Assembly: GCF_001618885.1 (NCBI RefSeq)
Contig: NZ_CP015114.1
Span: 2,480,001 to 2,544,000 of the forward strand
Origin: Staphylococcus condimenti
GTDB lineage: Bacteria; Bacillota; Bacilli; Staphylococcales; Staphylococcaceae
Length of the DNA: 64,000 bases
Reading direction: 5' to 3'
The notes under the pieces are model-generated. The model was given only the letters and a program-made list of their open reading frames with translations, made no database searches and had not been told where the DNA came from. Position numbers and translations under genes: made by a program. This document shows, one piece after another, positions 52,034 to 61,082 of the stretch. The number at the start of each line of letters is the position of its first letter. Within the stretch, counting starts at the first letter, position 1.

Positions 52034-52072
52034 ATAGGATATATCTCATTTTGAGATATATCCTATTTTTTT
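52034..52072 (+). terminator. terminator of the ATP synthase operon
   Basis: Perfect 15-bp stem (52034-52048 with 52052-52066, a TTT loop) followed by seven T. Confidence 0.97.
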
Positions 52073-52199
52073 GATTTATCTAAATTTCAGTTTGTAAAAT
52101 AGTTGTGGATTTTTTGTTATTATATACAAGATTGTATGATTTTTAGTCAATATAATGTACAATGTTAGTCAGTAAACATTTGAGGAGAAGACATCATTT

Positions 52200-52433
52200 A
52201 TGGATTATTTAGGTCAATTTGCAATTGCACATTTAATATTACACGTGGTTTGTATATGTGTTGCTTTTTGGGCACTCAATGCTTTGAGATTAGATCAATT
52301 TTTTAAAAAAGGATATCCTGTGCAAGTACAAGTCTTACTTATTTTTATTTCTATTGTAATAGGTACAGGAGTTAGCAATTTTATAATAGATTTGCTTCAA
52401 TTCTCAACTCAATTGAAATACTTAGGGAAATAA
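52200..52433 (+). CDS. DUF1146 (YwzB) small membrane protein
   Basis: 77 residues with two membrane segments (about 5-25 and 45-66), conserved between atpC and murA in Firmicutes. The GYPVQVQVLLIFISIVIG segment is typical. Function unknown. GAGGAGA precedes ATG 52200. Confidence 0.88.
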   Translation: MDYLGQFAIAHLILHVVCICVAFWALNALRLDQFFKKGYPVQVQVLLIFISIVIGTGVSNFIIDLLQFSTQLKYLGK

Positions 52434-52543
52434 GCGATAAAGTGTAATTCAATAGTAATTCCATATATAATAAAGTTATAGTAGAAGTGAAGGAATGTCT
52501 GAATTGAAGATGTTCAGAGGAGTTAAAAAGTGGAGGAGTAATA

Positions 52544-53815
52544 ATGACTAGAGATAGAATTGTAATCAAAGGCGGTAATCGTCTTGAAGGAGAAGTTCAA
52601 GTTGAAGGCGCAAAAAATGCAGTATTGCCAGTTTTAACGGCATCATTGCTAGCTTCAAAAGGAGCTAGTACATTACATAATGTTCCGGAATTAAGTGATG
52701 TCGAAACAATAAATAATGTATTATCAACATTAAATGCGGATATTACGTACAATAAAAAAAATAATAGTGTTACTGTAGATGCAACGAAAAAACTTAATTT
52801 TGAAGCGCCTTATGAATATGTTAGTAAAATGCGTGCTAGTATATTAGTAATGGGCCCTTTATTAGCAAGACTTGGTCATGCTAAAGTAGCTTTACCAGGT
52901 GGATGTGCGATTGGAAGCAGACCGATTGAACAACACTTAAAAGGTTTTGAAGCACTGGGTGCAAAAATTCATTTAGAAAATGGTTTTATTTTTGCAGAGA
53001 CTGAAGATGGCTTAAAAGGAACAGACATCCATTTGGATTTCCCAAGTGTAGGGGCTACTCAAAATATTATTATGGCAGCAGCATTAGCTGATGGCAAAAC
53101 AGTGATTGAAAATGTAGCACGTGAACCTGAAATTGTAGATTTAGCTAATTATATTAATGAAATGGGCGGTAATGTTTCTGGAGCAGGAACAGATACGATT
53201 ACAATCAACGGTGTTAAAGAACTTCATGGTGTAGAACATGCAATTATACCTGATCGCATTGAAGCAGGAACGCTTATTATTGCAGGTGCTATTACGCGTG
53301 GAGATGTTTTTGTGCGTGGTGCAATTAGAGAACATATGACAAGTCTTCTGTATAAATTAGAAGAAATGGGAGTTGCTTTGGATTATCAAGAAGATGGTAT
53401 TCGCGTTTCAGCAGAAGGTGAATTACAACCAGTTGACGTTAAAACACTACCGCATCCTGGTTTCCCAACCGATATGCAGTCTCAAATTATGGCTTTATTA
53501 CTAACTGCAGAAGGGCATAAAGTAATAACTGAAACCGTATTTGAAAATCGCTTTATGCATGTTGGTGAATTTAAACGTATGAATGCACAAATTACTGTTG
53601 AAGGCAGAAATGCTAAAATTACTGGTAAGAGTAATTTACAAGGAGCTCAAGTAAAAGCTACAGATTTACGTGCAGGTGCTGCATTGATTTTAGCTGGCTT
53701 AGTGGCTGAAGGTACAACAGAAGTTTCTGAATTGAAACATTTAGATAGAGGCTATGTGAATTTCAATGGTAAATTAAAATCACTCGGTGCAGATATCGAA
53801 CGTGTAAGTGAATAG
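52544..53815 (+). CDS. murA: UDP-N-acetylglucosamine 1-carboxyvinyltransferase (primary copy)
   Basis: 423 residues, the housekeeping MurA/MurAA. Catalytic Cys in [14 protein letters not shown] (about residue 119), [11 protein letters not shown] near the N-terminus, [13 protein letters not shown] in the last domain. GTGGAGG before ATG 52544. It is paralogous to murZ at 31.7 kb; the standard position after the atp operon identifies this as the primary copy. Its end overlaps the upstream frame of the next small gene, so they are co-transcribed. Confidence 0.97.
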   Translation: MTRDRIVIKGGNRLEGEVQVEGAKNAVLPVLTASLLASKGASTLHNVPELSDVETINNVLSTLNADITYNKKNNSVTVDATKKLNFEAPYEYVSKMRASILVMGPLLARLGHAKVALPGGCAIGSRPIEQHLKGFEALGAKIHLENGFIFAETEDGLKGTDIHLDFPSVGATQNIIMAAALADGKTVIENVAREPEIVDLANYINEMGGNVSGAGTDTITINGVKELHGVEHAIIPDRIEAGTLIIAGAITRGDVFVRGAIREHMTSLLYKLEEMGVALDYQEDGIRVSAEGELQPVDVKTLPHPGFPTDMQSQIMALLLTAEGHKVITETVFENRFMHVGEFKRMNAQITVEGRNAKITGKSNLQGAQVKATDLRAGAALILAGLVAEGTTEVSELKHLDRGYVNFNGKLKSLGADIERVSE

Positions 53816-53825
53816 GAGATTCTTG

Positions 53826-54014
53826 ATGATTAAGTATAAATATAGAAAACTGACACATCTTCCGATAGGATTTGGTATAATAATTATCGTTACATTGATA
53901 ATATTGATGTTCTTTGTCGGAATCATTATCGGTTATCTGCTTAATCATGAGAATCCCATATCGTTTTTTGATTACCAGACATGGCGACATTTCAAACAGC
54001 TTTTCGGAGGTTAG
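53826..54014 (+). CDS. EpuA-like small membrane protein (annotated RNA polymerase subunit beta in databases)
   Basis: 62 residues: a basic N-terminus (MIKYKYRKLTHLP), one strong membrane helix (about 14-40, GFGIIIIVTLIILMFFVGIIIGYLL) and a short C-terminal segment. It matches the EpuA family found after murA in Firmicutes, whose common database label as an RNA polymerase subunit is misleading. ATG 53826 follows TAGGAGA, 11 bp after the murA stop; fabZ follows after 3 bp. Confidence 0.82.
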   Translation: MIKYKYRKLTHLPIGFGIIIIVTLIILMFFVGIIIGYLLNHENPISFFDYQTWRHFKQLFGG

Positions 54015-54017
54015 CAT

Positions 54018-54455
54018 ATGGAAACAGTTTTTGACTATAATCAAATAAAAGAAATTATCCCGCACAGACAACCATTTTTATTGATTGATAGAGTTGTTGA
54101 GTATGAAGAAGGTCAACGTTGCGTAGCAATTAAACAAGTTTCAGGAAACGAACCATTTTTCCAAGGACATTTTCCTGATTACGCAGTAATGCCTGGCGTA
54201 TTAATTACTGAAGCATTAGCACAGACAGGTGCAGTTGCTTTGCTGAATAGCGAACAGAATAAAGGTAAAATTGCTTTGTTTGCGGGGATCGATAAGTGTC
54301 GTTTTAAAAGACAAGTGACACCTGGTGATACATTAACTTTAGAAGTTGAAATCACTAAAATGCGAGGACCGATTGGTAAAGGTATAGCTAAAGCAACAGT
54401 TGATGGACAACTTGCTTGCAGTTGCGAACTGACTTTTGCAATACAAGATGTATAA
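54018..54455 (+). CDS. fabZ: 3-hydroxyacyl-ACP dehydratase
   Basis: 145-residue hot-dog-fold dehydratase of type II fatty acid synthesis. Catalytic His in [26 protein letters not shown] and Glu 14 residues later. Starts 3 bp after the EpuA-like gene with CGGAGG in that gene's end, so it closes the murA operon. Confidence 0.97.
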   Translation: METVFDYNQIKEIIPHRQPFLLIDRVVEYEEGQRCVAIKQVSGNEPFFQGHFPDYAVMPGVLITEALAQTGAVALLNSEQNKGKIALFAGIDKCRFKRQVTPGDTLTLEVEITKMRGPIGKGIAKATVDGQLACSCELTFAIQDV

Positions 54456-54458
54456 AAA

Positions 54459-54507
54459 AATGCGTTATACTTTCATGGCTACATGATAAAGTATAACGCG
54501 TTTTTTT
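54459..54507. terminator. bidirectional terminator between fabZ and ywpF
   Basis: Long hairpin of AATGCGTTATACTTTCATG with its complement (one bulged base), A- and T-runs on both sides. Confidence 0.93.
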
Positions 54508-54949
54508 ATTCTTCTCGTCGTTCGTCTTTTAGTCGTGGTTTTGATTGCATCATTCTATTAAATGATTTTTTTAATTCTTCCCCTTCTAGACCTTCATCTA
54601 CAAGTTGAGCTAATAAATTTTCGGCATAGACCTGTCTAAGTGTATAGACATGACAATCAAAGATAACAGACATATTTTCATTTCCATATAATGAGATGTT
54701 TTTAATCGTGGCGTCAAATAGTGCAGGATCATTAGATGGTCGAGTGATGACTACACGAATATCAAGTAAAGCTTCATCGTCCATATATTCTTTCATAATG
54801 TCATAGTGGTTGTTGGAAATAACGATTTCTAATAACCAACCTGTACCACTTTGTTCCTTATTAATAATTACACCATCATATAGCTCGTATTCAATAACCC
54901 CGCCATTTTTAGTGACAATTTGGAATCTGACTGCTTTAAATGTTTTCAA
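54506..54949 (-). CDS. ywpF: YwpF-like protein
   Basis: 147-residue soluble protein matching the YwpF-like family found beside fabZ in Bacillus and Staphylococcus. Beta-rich N-terminal part (FKAVRFQIVTKNGGVIEYEL, GWLLEIVISNNHYD), charged helical C-terminus (SFNRMMQSKPRLKDERREE). Function unknown. No strong Shine-Dalgarno is seen before ATG 54949. Confidence 0.85.
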   Translation of the reverse strand: MKTFKAVRFQIVTKNGGVIEYELYDGVIINKEQSGTGWLLEIVISNNHYDIMKEYMDDEALLDIRVVITRPSNDPALFDATIKNISLYGNENMSVIFDCHVYTLRQVYAENLLAQLVDEGLEGEELKKSFNRMMQSKPRLKDERREE

Positions 54950-55087
54950 TAGGAAGTCACTCCAATCTTTTTGAAATTCTGCAAAATATTAAAATACTAA
55001 TACTAGTATAGCTCAAAAACTGAAAAAAATTCAGTTGATAAGTAAAAAATGACCAGAAAAGTACTTTAATAAGTTCATTTTTACGTT

Positions 55088-55116
55088 TTGACTAAAAATA
55101 ATGAAGTGAATATGAT
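55088..55116 (+). promoter_or_regulatory. promoter of the second ssb gene
   Basis: TTGACT (55088-55093), 17 bp, TATGAT (55111-55116), 22 bp before the TTG start. Confidence 0.75.
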
Positions 55117-55137
55117 ATATACATAGGAGGTGAAAAA

Positions 55138-55569
55138 TTGTTAAATAAAATCGTAATTGTAGGACGATTAACTCGTAACCCTCAGTTAGCAGAAAAGGAG
55201 GGGAGTGAAATTGCCAGTTTTAGTGTAGCCACAGAAAGAAATTATAATTATCAAGGTCAAACACAGCAAGCTGTTGATTATATTTTTTGTAAAGCGTATG
55301 GAAAGATAGCAATCAATATTGCTAAATACACTAAAAAAGGATCTCTTGTGGGTATTACGGGTCACATGCGTTCTTATAAGTATGAAAAAGATAAACAAAC
55401 ACATTTTATGACTGAATTAGTTGTTGAAACAATCAAATTTATTTCAAATCCAAACTCTAATGAAAGTTCCTCTTCAAATCAACCTACTATAACTGATGAC
55501 TTTGAAGGTAGCCCTGCCTTACAAGACCATCAGTTGCTCTCAGTTACAACTGATCCTCAAAATCAGTAG
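55138..55569 (+). CDS. ssb: single-stranded DNA-binding protein, paralogue with atypical C-terminus
   Basis: 143 residues. Complete OB-fold (about 1-105: LNKIVIVGRLTRNPQLAEKEG, FSVATERNY, DYIFCKAYGKIAINIAKYTKKGSLVGITGHMRS). The C-terminus ends ...VTTDPQNQ and lacks the acidic DDDxPF tip that primary SSBs use to recruit repair and replication proteins, so this is probably an SsbB-type paralogue for competence or stress. TTG start at 55138 with AGGAGGTG. It is monocistronic, with its own promoter and terminator. Confidence 0.92.
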   Translation: MLNKIVIVGRLTRNPQLAEKEGSEIASFSVATERNYNYQGQTQQAVDYIFCKAYGKIAINIAKYTKKGSLVGITGHMRSYKYEKDKQTHFMTELVVETIKFISNPNSNESSSSNQPTITDDFEGSPALQDHQLLSVTTDPQNQ

Positions 55570-55727
55570 ATAATATCCTATCTAAATGAATCATCCCAAA
55601 TTCTTAAAGCATAAACTCTAAATATTATTCACATATTCATAGCTATTCTTAACTTATCTCAATCAAAGATGTAAATTCACATTATTTCATTCATTCTAAT
55701 TCTCAATTTATATGAAAATACTCATCC

Positions 55728-55761
55728 AGACTCTGCATATTAATTATGTGGGGTCTTTTTT
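55728..55761 (+). terminator. terminator downstream of ssb
   Basis: AGACTCTGCATA (55728-55739) pairs with TATGTGGGGTCT (55745-55756) through all 12 positions if G-U is allowed, then TTTTTT. Confidence 0.75.
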
Positions 55762-55856
55762 AGGTATTGATTTTAGAAAAACAACTAAATTTCAAAGAAA
55801 TTCAGTGTGAATTTTGGTGTAAAAATAAACTAAAACACAATTAAATTATCTGAATA

Positions 55857-55873
55857 ATTACATGAATATTACA
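55857..55873 (-). promoter_or_regulatory. WalR box of the first sce gene
   Basis: ATTACA-TGAAT-ATTACA; on the minus strand TGTAAT-ATTCA-TGTAAT, a perfect match to TGTWAH-N5-TGTWAH. It lies about 130 bp upstream of the promoter. Confidence 0.75.
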
Positions 55874-55998
55874 TAGTTACAAACTTGTTTCTTGCGATAG
55901 AGACTATTATGAAGGTTTATAATTAGACCGTTAGCCACCTAATTAAATTGAATTAGCGTAATTTAAGCGTAAAAGACAGAAGGTTTTTTTTATTTGCC

Positions 55999-56031
55999 TG
56001 TAACCTACACTGCTATTTCAGATGATATAGT
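55999..56031 (+). promoter_or_regulatory. promoter of the first sce gene
   Basis: TGTAACCTAC (55999-56008), then TATAGT (56026-56031) 17 bp after the last ACCTAC base. The same TGTAACCTAY element in the -35 position is found before both other sce genes. Confidence 0.65.
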
Positions 56032-56097
56032 TATAACTGCAAATTGATGATATTAATCACGCGAAAAAACAATTACCTTATAGGAGGAATTTCAGAA

Positions 56098-56733
56098 ATG
56101 AAAAAATTATTAGTAGCTTCATCAGCATCAGCAGCATTATTCGCAGTAGGAGTAGGCGCAAACGCACATGCAGCCGAAGATAACAATGTAAATCAAGATC
56201 AATTAGCTCAAACAGCTTTAAATAATCCACAACAATTAAATGATGCACCTGTTCAAGAAGGTGCTTATAATATCGCATTTGACAACTCAGGGTATAACTT
56301 CAACTTTAACTCAGATGGTACTAACTGGAGCTGGAGTTATAATGCAAACGGAGCAGCTCAACAAGCACCAGCACAAGAAACTACACAACAACAAGCACCA
56401 GCAGCTCAACAAGCACCAGCTCAAGAGCAAACTCAACAACAACCAGCACAACAATCAGCACCAGCACAACAATCAGCTGATTCTGGTTCAAACGTACAAG
56501 TTAACGATCACTTAAAAGCAATTGCTCAACGTGAATCAGGTGGCGACATCCATGCTGTAAACGCATCATCAGGTGCAGCAGGTAAATACCAATTCTTACA
56601 AACTACTTGGGATTCAGTAGCTCCAGCAGAATATCAAGGTAGACCAGCATCAGAAGCTCCTGAAGCAGTACAAGATGCAGCAGCTCAAAAATTATATGAC
56701 ACAGCTGGCCCAAGCCAATGGGTAACTGCATAA
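56098..56733 (+). CDS. SceD/IsaA-like secreted transglycosylase (copy 1)
   Basis: Secreted muralytic enzyme of 211 residues. Signal peptide with KK start, hydrophobic core (LLVASSASAALFAVGVGA) and cleavage after AHA; a conserved amphipathic N-module (LAQTALNNPQQLND, NWSWSYN), a Gln/Ala/Pro low-complexity spacer (about 85-135), and the C-terminal lysozyme-like module [29 protein letters not shown] with the catalytic Glu in RESGGD. IsaA/SceD proteins are autolytic lytic transglycosylases that help separate cells. The start ATG 56098 follows TAGGAGGA; the longer frame from 56044 would spoil the signal peptide. Confidence 0.93.
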   Translation: MKKLLVASSASAALFAVGVGANAHAAEDNNVNQDQLAQTALNNPQQLNDAPVQEGAYNIAFDNSGYNFNFNSDGTNWSWSYNANGAAQQAPAQETTQQQAPAAQQAPAQEQTQQQPAQQSAPAQQSADSGSNVQVNDHLKAIAQRESGGDIHAVNASSGAAGKYQFLQTTWDSVAPAEYQGRPASEAPEAVQDAAAQKLYDTAGPSQWVTA

Positions 56734-56775
56734 GTTAGAGACTTATTATATTTGAATATTAGCAATTAATTCGAG

Positions 56776-56813
56776 AGCGGATTATCATTCTATGGATGGT
56801 AATCCGCTTTTTG
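56776..56813 (+). terminator. terminator of the first sce gene
   Basis: AGCGGATTA (56776-56784) pairs with TAATCCGCT (56800-56808), then T residues. Confidence 0.88.
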
Positions 56814-56815
56814 TT

Positions 56816-56832
56816 TGTAATATTCATGTAAA
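56816..56832 (+). promoter_or_regulatory. WalR box of the second sce gene
   Basis: TGTAAT-ATTCA-TGTAAA, perfect match to TGTWAH-N5-TGTWAH, with the same N5 as the first sce gene box but opposite orientation. It begins directly after the previous gene's terminator. Confidence 0.8.
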
Positions 56833-56857
56833 ATTTGATACATACTATTTATATTGT

Positions 56858-56890
56858 TGTAACCTATGATAACTTTTTTGGTGCTATTAT
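56858..56890 (+). promoter_or_regulatory. promoter of the second sce gene
   Basis: TGTAACCTAT (56858-56867), then TGCTATTAT with TATTAT at 56885-56890 (17 bp spacer). Confidence 0.7.
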
Positions 56891-56945
56891 GAATACAGCA
56901 AATTAATCATATAAACTTTTTACCTTATAGGAGGATTTATTTTAA

Positions 56946-57620
56946 ATGAAAAAATTATTAGTAGTATCATCAGTAGCCACTGCCGCATTCTTAGCAACAG
57001 GAGCAGCTTCACATAACGCTCACGCAGCAGAAGTAAGCCAATCAGAACAACAATTAGCTGAAACAGCTCTTAATAACCCTTCAGAATTAAACCAACACCC
57101 TGTACAAGCAGGTGCTTATAATATTGATTTCGTATATAACGGTAACGAATTCCACTTTGAATCAGATGGTTCTAACTGGAGCTGGAGCTACAATGCAACA
57201 TCAGCTTCTAACTCATCAGTTCAACCAACTCAAGCAACAACTACTCAAGCTGCACCAGCACAACAAGCAGCTCCAGTAGCACAACAACAATCAGCACCAG
57301 CTCAACAACAAACTAAATCTTACAATACACAAGCACAATCATACAGTGCACCTGCTCAAGCTTCATCAGGTTCATCTGTTAACATTCCTGCTCACTTGCA
57401 ATTAATTGCACAACGTGAATCAGGTGGTAATATTCATGCAATTAACCCATCTTCAGGTGCAGCAGGTAAATACCAATTCTTGCAAACTACTTGGGATTCA
57501 GTTGTAGATCCTCAATGGAGAGGTGTTTCACCAGCAAGTGCTCCAGAATCTGTACAAGATGCAGCTGCAGTTAAATTATATAATGGCGGCGCTGGTGCAG
57601 GTCACTGGGTAACAGCTTAA
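56946..57620 (+). CDS. SceD/IsaA-like secreted transglycosylase (copy 2)
   Basis: 224-residue paralogue. Signal peptide with cleavage after AHA (SHNAHAAEV), N-module [26 protein letters not shown], spacer rich in Gln/Ala/Pro/Ser (about 95-150), and the lysozyme-like module [24 protein letters not shown] with [18 protein letters not shown]. Catalytic Glu intact. The Shine-Dalgarno leader CTTATAGGAGGA is shared with the other two copies. It ends in a long terminator whose T-run touches the next WalR box. Confidence 0.93.
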   Translation: MKKLLVVSSVATAAFLATGAASHNAHAAEVSQSEQQLAETALNNPSELNQHPVQAGAYNIDFVYNGNEFHFESDGSNWSWSYNATSASNSSVQPTQATTTQAAPAQQAAPVAQQQSAPAQQQTKSYNTQAQSYSAPAQASSGSSVNIPAHLQLIAQRESGGNIHAINPSSGAAGKYQFLQTTWDSVVDPQWRGVSPASAPESVQDAAAVKLYNGGAGAGHWVTA

Positions 57621-57652
57621 TTTATTAAACTAAAATTAATTGTTTTACATCC

Positions 57653-57698
57653 AAAAAGCGGACTCCGTTCTTATTTTAAGAATGGAATCCGCTTTTTT
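57653..57698 (+). terminator. terminator of the second sce gene
   Basis: Twenty-base arms at 57653-57672 and 57677-57696 pair with one mismatch and one G-U, followed by T residues. Confidence 0.9.
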
Positions 57699-57714
57699 GT
57701 AATACATACGTAAC
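57698..57714 (+). promoter_or_regulatory. WalR-like box of the third sce gene
   Basis: TGTAAT-ACATA-CGTAAC, one mismatch (C for T) from TGTWAH-N5-TGTWAH. It overlaps the last T of the preceding terminator. Confidence 0.6.
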
Positions 57715-57739
57715 GAATGAAACATAACATTTATATTAT

Positions 57740-57772
57740 TGTAACCTATGTTATTGTACTAAATGCTATTAT
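57740..57772 (+). promoter_or_regulatory. promoter of the third sce gene
   Basis: TGTAACCTAT (57740-57749), 17-bp spacer, TGCTATTAT with TATTAT at 57767-57772. Confidence 0.7.
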
Positions 57773-57826
57773 AGTTGTAGCGAATAAATCATATATGTAA
57801 TTACCTTATAGGAGGATTTTTATTAA

Positions 57827-58516
57827 ATGAAGAAACTTTTAGTGACATCATCAGTAGCGGCAGCAGCATTTTTAGCAACAGGAGTGGCATCACATAATGC
57901 GGATGCAGCTGAGTTAAATACAACAGAACAAGCTAAATTAGCGGAAACAGCATTAAATAATCCTGCAGAATTAAATCAACATCCTGTACAAACAGGTGCA
58001 TATGATTTTGATTTTGAATACAAAGGTTATGAATTCCATTTCGAATCTAATGGTACATATTGGGAGTGGAGTTATGTAGCAGTTGGAACTGTTCAACAAC
58101 CAGTTCAATCAACTTCTAAAGCAGTTTCAGTTCAACAACAAGCAGCTCCAGTAGCTCAACAAACTCAAACTTATAATACACAATCATACAATAATACAAA
58201 TTATAGCTATAACACACAATCAACTAGCTATACTGCACCAAAACAATCATATACAGCATCAAATTCAGGTAGCTATGGAAATATTCCAGCAGCATTACAA
58301 GCAATTGTATACCGTGAATCTCGTGGTGATATTCATGCAATTAACCCTTATTCAGGTGCAGCAGGTAAATATCAATTCCTACAAACTACTTGGGATGCAG
58401 TTGCTCCAGCAGGTTGGAGAGGCGTAAACCCAGCTAGTGCTCCTGAACATATTCAAGACCAAGCAGCTCTTACTTTGTGGGATAATGGTAATGGTGCAGG
58501 ACACTGGGCATATTAA
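57827..58516 (+). CDS. SceD/IsaA-like secreted transglycosylase (copy 3)
   Basis: 229-residue paralogue. Signal peptide cleaved after ADA (SHNADAAEL), N-module [26 protein letters not shown], a spacer rich in Tyr/Asn/Thr/Gln (about 100-150) unlike the Ala/Pro spacer of the others, and the lysozyme-like module [25 protein letters not shown]. The motif is RESRGD rather than RESGGD, but the Glu remains. Ends AGHWAY. AGGAGGA before ATG 57827. Confidence 0.92.
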   Translation: MKKLLVTSSVAAAAFLATGVASHNADAAELNTTEQAKLAETALNNPAELNQHPVQTGAYDFDFEYKGYEFHFESNGTYWEWSYVAVGTVQQPVQSTSKAVSVQQQAAPVAQQTQTYNTQSYNNTNYSYNTQSTSYTAPKQSYTASNSGSYGNIPAALQAIVYRESRGDIHAINPYSGAAGKYQFLQTTWDAVAPAGWRGVNPASAPEHIQDQAALTLWDNGNGAGHWAY

Positions 58517-58526
58517 TTTAAACTTC

Positions 58527-58553
58527 AGTCGAGACTTTTGTCTCGGCTTTTTT
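58527..58553 (+). terminator. terminator of the third sce gene
   Basis: AGTCGAGAC (58527-58535) pairs with GTCTCGGCT (58540-58548, one G-U), then T residues. Confidence 0.9.
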
Positions 58554-58630
58554 GTTTATAACCCTTTAACATTGCATAACACTAAGGGGTTTGATACATT
58601 TAAATTGTATTAAAAACTAAACTTTATAAA

Positions 58631-58712
58631 ACTGCTAGGGGCGCCTGACGGCTGAGATAGTTTGACTAGACCCTTATAACCTGATTTGGTTCGTACCAAC
58701 GTAGGAAAGTAG
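58631..58712 (+). ncRNA. TPP riboswitch (THI element)
   Basis: Shows the conserved blocks in order: GGGGCGCC, CTGAGAT, ACCCTTATAACCTGATTTGG and TACCAACGTAGGAAAGTA. It binds thiamine pyrophosphate. The aptamer lies 80 bp before tenA, with a terminator between them. Confidence 0.97.
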
Positions 58713-58740
58713 TATATTCAGAATAAAGATTCTAAATATT

Positions 58741-58774
58741 AAACTGCATTCCTACGAAGGTTTGCAGTTTTTTT
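58741..58774 (+). terminator. TPP riboswitch expression platform (terminator)
   Basis: AAACTGCA (58741-58748) pairs with TGCAGTTT (58763-58770), then T-run. Its loop strand TTCCTACG (58749-58756) is the exact complement of CGTAGGAA (58700-58707) in the aptamer, giving the alternative antiterminator pairing used when TPP is absent. Confidence 0.9.
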
Positions 58775-58790
58775 ATTGGAGGATTTTGAA

Positions 58791-59477
58791 ATGAATTTTG
58801 CAGAAACATTAGAGAGAGATGCACAGCCGATTATTGATGAAATTTATCAAGATCATTTTATCCAAGAACTTTTAAAAGGTGATATTGAAAAAGAAGCTTT
58901 ACGCCAATATTTACGAGCAGATGCTTCTTACTTAAGAGAGTTCGCAAATATTTATGCATTATTAATACCGAAAATGCCGGATTTAGAAAGTGTCCGCTTT
59001 TTAGTTGATCAAATTCAATTTATAGTAAATGGTGAAGTAGAAGCACACGAATATATGGCTGATTATATCGGTGAAAACTATAATGAAATTGTACAAAAAA
59101 AGGTTTGGCCGCCTAGTGGTGATCATTATATTAAGCATATGTACTACAATGTATATGCGCATGAAAATGCCGCATATGCAATTGCTGCAATGGCACCATG
59201 CCCATATGTTTATGCAATTATTGCAAAACGTGCAATGAAAGATCCGAATTTAAATAAGTCCTCGATTTTAGCAAAATGGTTTGAGTTTTATAACACAGAA
59301 ATGGACCCATTAATTGAAGTACTAGATGATTTAATGAATCAATTAACAGCAAATATGTCTGAAACTGAAAAAAATGAAGTGAGAGAAAATTATTTGCAAA
59401 GTACAGTACATGAATTGAACTTTTTTAATATGGCTTATACAAGCGAAAAATGGCAATTTGGAGGAGAAAGAGTATGA
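58791..59477 (+). CDS. tenA: aminopyrimidine aminohydrolase / thiaminase II
   Basis: 228 residues. Salvages the pyrimidine moiety of degraded thiamine to HMP. Active-site cysteine in MAPCPYVYA (about residue 140), Glu in [13 protein letters not shown] near the C-terminus, Asp in [12 protein letters not shown] start at ATG 58791, with GGAGGA upstream, not the in-frame TTG 58776. First gene of the TPP-controlled operon; ends overlapping thiD. Confidence 0.96.
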   Translation: MNFAETLERDAQPIIDEIYQDHFIQELLKGDIEKEALRQYLRADASYLREFANIYALLIPKMPDLESVRFLVDQIQFIVNGEVEAHEYMADYIGENYNEIVQKKVWPPSGDHYIKHMYYNVYAHENAAYAIAAMAPCPYVYAIIAKRAMKDPNLNKSSILAKWFEFYNTEMDPLIEVLDDLMNQLTANMSETEKNEVRENYLQSTVHELNFFNMAYTSEKWQFGGERV

Positions 59478-60295
59478 ATAAACCTAAAATAGCTTTAACA
59501 ATTGCTGGTACAGACCCTACAGGCGGAGCGGGTGTAATGGCAGATTTGAAATCATTCCATGCTTGCGGAGTATATGGAATGGCTGCAATTACAAGCATTG
59601 TTGCCCAAAACACAAAAGGGGTCCAACATATTCATAATTTAGATATTACGTGGTTAAAAGAACAATTAGATAGTGTTTTTGATGATGAATTACCACAAGC
59701 AATTAAAACAGGAATGATTGCAACGAAAGAAATGATGGAATTGATTCGAAGTTATTTAGAAAAACATCCAGAAATTCCATATGTAATCGATCCAGTTATG
59801 CTAGCTAAAAGCGGAGATTCATTGATGGACGATGCAGGTAAGCAGGCTTTACAAGAAATATTATTACCGCTTGCTGATGTTGCAACTCCGAATTTACCAG
59901 AAGCTGAAGAAATCGTTGGATTCAAGCTTGATTCTGAAGAAGCAATCAAAAAAGCAGGAGATATTTTTATTAATGAAATAGGCAGTAAAGGTGTTGTCAT
60001 AAAAGGCGGTCATATTGAAGATGAAGATATTGCCAAAGATTATCTCTTTACAAAAGATGGGTTAGAAGTATTTGAAAGTGAACGGTATGATACTAAACAT
60101 ACACACGGGACAGGTTGTACTTTTTCAGCAGTGATTACTGCCGAATTAGCTAAAGGAAAAACAATTTATGAAGCTGTTAAAAAAGCAAAAGACTTTATTG
60201 CTTTAAGCATTAAATATACTCCTGAAATTGGCCAAGGAAGAGGACCAGTTAATCATTTTGCGTATATGAAGAAAGTAGGGTTAGATGATGAATAA
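59474..60295 (+). CDS. thiD: hydroxymethylpyrimidine/phosphomethylpyrimidine kinase
   Basis: 273 residues, ribokinase fold. [19 protein letters not shown] at the N-terminus (substrate lid), [14 protein letters not shown], and the anion hole [11 protein letters not shown] with catalytic residues near residue 213. The ATG at 59474 overlaps the tenA stop codon (ATGA), with GAGGAGAAAG upstream. Confidence 0.97.
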   Translation: MNKPKIALTIAGTDPTGGAGVMADLKSFHACGVYGMAAITSIVAQNTKGVQHIHNLDITWLKEQLDSVFDDELPQAIKTGMIATKEMMELIRSYLEKHPEIPYVIDPVMLAKSGDSLMDDAGKQALQEILLPLADVATPNLPEAEEIVGFKLDSEEAIKKAGDIFINEIGSKGVVIKGGHIEDEDIAKDYLFTKDGLEVFESERYDTKHTHGTGCTFSAVITAELAKGKTIYEAVKKAKDFIALSIKYTPEIGQGRGPVNHFAYMKKVGLDDE

Positions 60296-61082
60296 TATTT
60301 TAGATCAAATTAGAACTGAACACCCGCTTGTTATTTGCTATACCAATGATGTAGTAAAGAACTTTACAGCAAATGGCTTGTTAAGCCTAGGTGCCAGTCC
60401 AGCTATGAGTGAAGCACCACAAGAAGCTGAAGACTTTTATCCTGTAGCTGGCAGTGTCTTAATTAACATTGGAACTTTAACAAAACACCATGAGCATGCG
60501 ATGCTAGCAAATGCCAAGATAGCTAACGAAACCGAAACACCCCTAGTATTTGATCCTGTTGCTGTAGGTGCTTCAAAATATAGAAAAGACTTTTGTAAAT
60601 ACTTTTTGAAAAAAATTAAACCAACTGTGATAAAAGGAAATGCTTCAGAAATTTTAGCATTAATTGATGATACAGCAACCATGAAAGGTACAGATAGTGC
60701 TGATAATTTAGATGTTGTAGATATTGCAGAAAAAGCATATAAAGAATATCAAACTGCTATTATACTAACTGGAGAAACAGACGTTATTGTTCAAGATGAC
60801 AAAGTTGTAAAATTAAGTAACGGTTCTCATTTTCTTGCTAAAATTACAGGCGCAGGATGCTTATTAGGTGCAGTTGTAGGTGCTTTTTTATTCAGAAATA
60901 CGCATCCTTCAATTGAAACTTTGATTGAAGCTGTTTCAGTTTATAACATTGCAGCTGAACGTGCGGAACAACTTAGTGACAGCAAAGGCCCGGGAACATT
61001 TTTAACACAATTTATCGATGCGCTTTACCGTATTGATTCAGATGCAGTTGCAGAAAATTGCAACTTAGAAGAGGTGAAATAA
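60285..61082 (+). CDS. thiM: hydroxyethylthiazole kinase
   Basis: 265 residues. Phosphorylates 4-methyl-5-hydroxyethylthiazole for salvage. [30 protein letters not shown] at the N-terminus and the catalytic [16 protein letters not shown] block (Cys/Gly loop). It starts inside the end of thiD (ATGATG at 60285-60290), about 4 to 11 bases of overlap, and abuts thiE. Confidence 0.96.
   Translation: MMNNILDQIRTEHPLVICYTNDVVKNFTANGLLSLGASPAMSEAPQEAEDFYPVAGSVLINIGTLTKHHEHAMLANAKIANETETPLVFDPVAVGASKYRKDFCKYFLKKIKPTVIKGNASEILALIDDTATMKGTDSADNLDVVDIAEKAYKEYQTAIILTGETDVIVQDDKVVKLSNGSHFLAKITGAGCLLGAVVGAFLFRNTHPSIETLIEAVSVYNIAAERAEQLSDSKGPGTFLTQFIDALYRIDSDAVAENCNLEEVK

Larger units (their letters stand above)
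55570..56097. other. ssb-to-sce intergenic region
   Basis: Holds the ssb terminator (55728-55761), a WalR box (55857-55873), the TGTAACCTAC/-10 promoter of the first sce gene (55999-56031) and its leader. The stretch 55570-55727 is T/A-rich with no feature I can name. Confidence 0.65.

Noticed and set aside
56360-56480. Repetitive Gln-Ala-Pro DNA considered as a tandem repeat or CRISPR
   Set aside because: Units are irregular, in frame with the sce protein spacer, and have no constant repeat/spacer pattern.
56240-56515. Second-frame ORF rich in His/Gln/Asn inside the first sce gene
   Set aside because: Out-of-frame reading of the Gln/Ala/Pro spacer repeats; low complexity and no ribosome site.
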